Below, piece by piece: positions 63,217 to 64,000 of a stretch of DNA of 64,000 nt. The notes beneath the pieces are model-generated. The model saw only the letters and a list, made by a program, of their open reading frames with translations. It made no database searches and was not told the DNA's origin. Origin of the DNA: Osmia lignaria lignaria (taxonomy: Eukaryota; Arthropoda; Insecta; Hymenoptera; Megachilidae); NCBI RefSeq assembly GCF_051020975.1, contig NW_027478168.1, positions 6,820,001-6,884,000 on the forward strand, given 5' to 3'. Both the position numbers and the translations under genes were made by a program. The first letter of the stretch is position 1, and each line of letters begins with the position of its first letter.

Positions 63217-64000
63217 ACAGCTCGCAATTGTGCAGAGTTATCTCAAAGAAAGGGGCCACGGTGTTTCTGTATCTCTATTATGTTGGTGCGGCTTCGGAAC
63301 CTTTAAATATCTTGATATATCTCGAGAACTACGCATCTGATCAAAAAATATCATAGAACATAAAAAGTAGGAAATTAAATTCTCTACAAAAAAGGTCTCT
63401 TAACATTTTGCCATAGCTCGCTTCGTTTCCGAGATATTTGCAGATTTATCTCAAGGGAAGGGGCCTAACGGGCATATTTCGAGATATTTCTTCTTCTTGT
63501 TGTTCTTCTTCTGCACAGCTAAACTGGAAGTGGCATTTCCAGCTCGCAATAGTGCAGAGTTATCTCAAAGAAAGGGGCCACGGTGTTTCTGTATCTCTAT
63601 TATGTTGGTGCGGCTTCGGAACTTTTAAATACCTTAATATATCTCGAGAACTACGCATCTGATCAAAAAATATCATACAACATAAAAAGTAGGAAACTTA
63701 ATTCTCTACAAAAAAGGTCTCTTAACATTTTGCCATAGCTCGCTTCGTTTCCGAGATATTTGCAGATTTATCTCAAGGGAAGGGGCCTAACGGACATATT
63801 TCGAGATATTTCTTCTTCTTGTTGTTCTTCTTCTGCACAGCTAAGCTGGAAGTGGCATTTACAGCTCCCAATTGTGCAGAGTTATCTCAAAGAAAGGGGC
63901 CACGGTGTTTCTGTATCTCTATTATGTTGGTGCGGCTTCGGAACCTTTAAATATCTTGATATATCTCGAGAACTACGCATCTGATCAAAAAATATCATAG
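63217..64000 (+). repeat. Right end of window, last monomers, array continues
   Basis: The end of monomer 197, monomer 198 (CTAACGGGCATA near 63466 and TACCTTAATA near 63631) and the 267-bp start of monomer 199. Monomers 197 and 199 share CATTTACAG, CAATTGTGC and GGAACCTTTAAA, another two-monomer spacing. Nothing signals an array boundary. Confidence 0.85.

Larger units (their letters stand above)
1..64000 (+). repeat. 322-bp satellite DNA array, about 199 head-to-tail monomers
   Basis: Every part of the window aligns to one 322-bp unit that starts here with CATAGCTCGC and ends with CATTTTGC. The spacing from the first to the 199th monomer is 198 x 322 minus 23 bp. The shortfall is fully explained by nine 2-bp deletions, six 1-bp deletions and one 1-bp insertion. 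All copies share one orientation and no foreign sequence interrupts them. Copies differ mainly by point substitutions that recur in linked combinations, as expected from unequal crossing-over and gene conversion. Array size, purity and lack of genes point to eukaryotic heterochromatin; a centromeric or pericentromeric role is inference. The array continues beyond both window ends. The species is not identifiable from the sequence alone. Confidence 0.98.

Noticed and set aside
27..63984. About 180 forward open frames of 62-89 codons as genes
   Set aside because: They are the same frame of the same satellite monomer, mostly starting at a TTG. Apparent length differences come from chance upstream start codons, a lost stop (GAATCTGGTCAG form) or small indels. 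No domain, signal or ATG supports coding.
1..64000. CRISPR array
   Set aside because: The units are 322 bp with no short conserved repeat alternating with unique spacers; the whole unit is repeated.
1..64000. Transposon-derived tandem repeat or embedded mobile element
   Set aside because: I saw no terminal repeats, target-site duplications, protease, polymerase or transposase motifs, and no break in the 322-bp rhythm.
1..64000. tRNA, rRNA or other RNA genes
   Set aside because: No cloverleaf, rRNA core motif or polymerase III A/B box pair was recognised; all sequence is accounted for by the monomer.

Overview
The whole 64-kb window is one uninterrupted, head-to-tail satellite DNA array. The unit is 322 bp. 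Starting the monomer at the first base of the window (CATAGCTCGC), I count 198 complete monomers and a 199th cut off at 267 bp by the window end. All copies lie in the same orientation. I found no transposon, no single-copy spacer, no RNA gene and no protein gene that I would defend. The array runs off both ends. This is typical of eukaryotic constitutive heterochromatin (centromeric, pericentromeric or subtelomeric, possibly a B or sex chromosome). The style of the monomer (about 320 bp, moderately AT-rich, short motifs such as ATATCTCGAAAAC) reminds me of insect satellites, but this rests on memory of the style only and I cannot name the species.

Within the monomer (numbering of monomer 1, positions 1-322): a 28-bp internal direct repeat (27-54 and 141-168, 25 of 28 identical); a CGAGATATTT motif present twice directly (19-28, 69-78) and twice inverted (216-225, and a weaker copy at 226-235); a TTC/TTG-rich pyrimidine tract (76-101); a small palindrome (105-115); and an A-tract-rich linker (252-322). 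One frame is open for about 83 codons between a TAG at 3-5 and a TGA at 249-251. It recurs in nearly every monomer but has no ATG, and it is broken by nonsense changes and frameshifts wherever mutations happen to fall. I treat it as a by-product of the repeat, not a gene.

Monomers are mosaics of a few linked sequence types: two 5' types, at least four middle types and two linker types. Their order gives higher-order structure, left to right: (a) 1-7728, an 11-monomer block repeated with three monomers missing from the second copy; (b) 7729-14168, mixed monomers with a local two-monomer duplication; (c) about 14.2-37.1 kb, a 36-monomer (11,582-bp) segment duplicated in tandem, with a hybrid junction monomer at 25751-26072, followed in copy 2 by losses of three and four monomers and a six-monomer duplication; (d) 37.3-42.2 kb, rearranged relatives of (c); (e) 42.2-49.6 kb, a five-monomer (1610-bp) higher-order repeat family; (f) 49.6-64.0 kb, mixed monomers with 3-, 4-, 20- and 24-monomer offset duplications.

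The most informative content is the history of exchange rather than genes. Two small founder deletions (2 bp and 1 bp) account for 13 of the 16 length-variant monomers and act as tracers of amplification. Hybrid monomers locate crossover points to within a few tens of bases.
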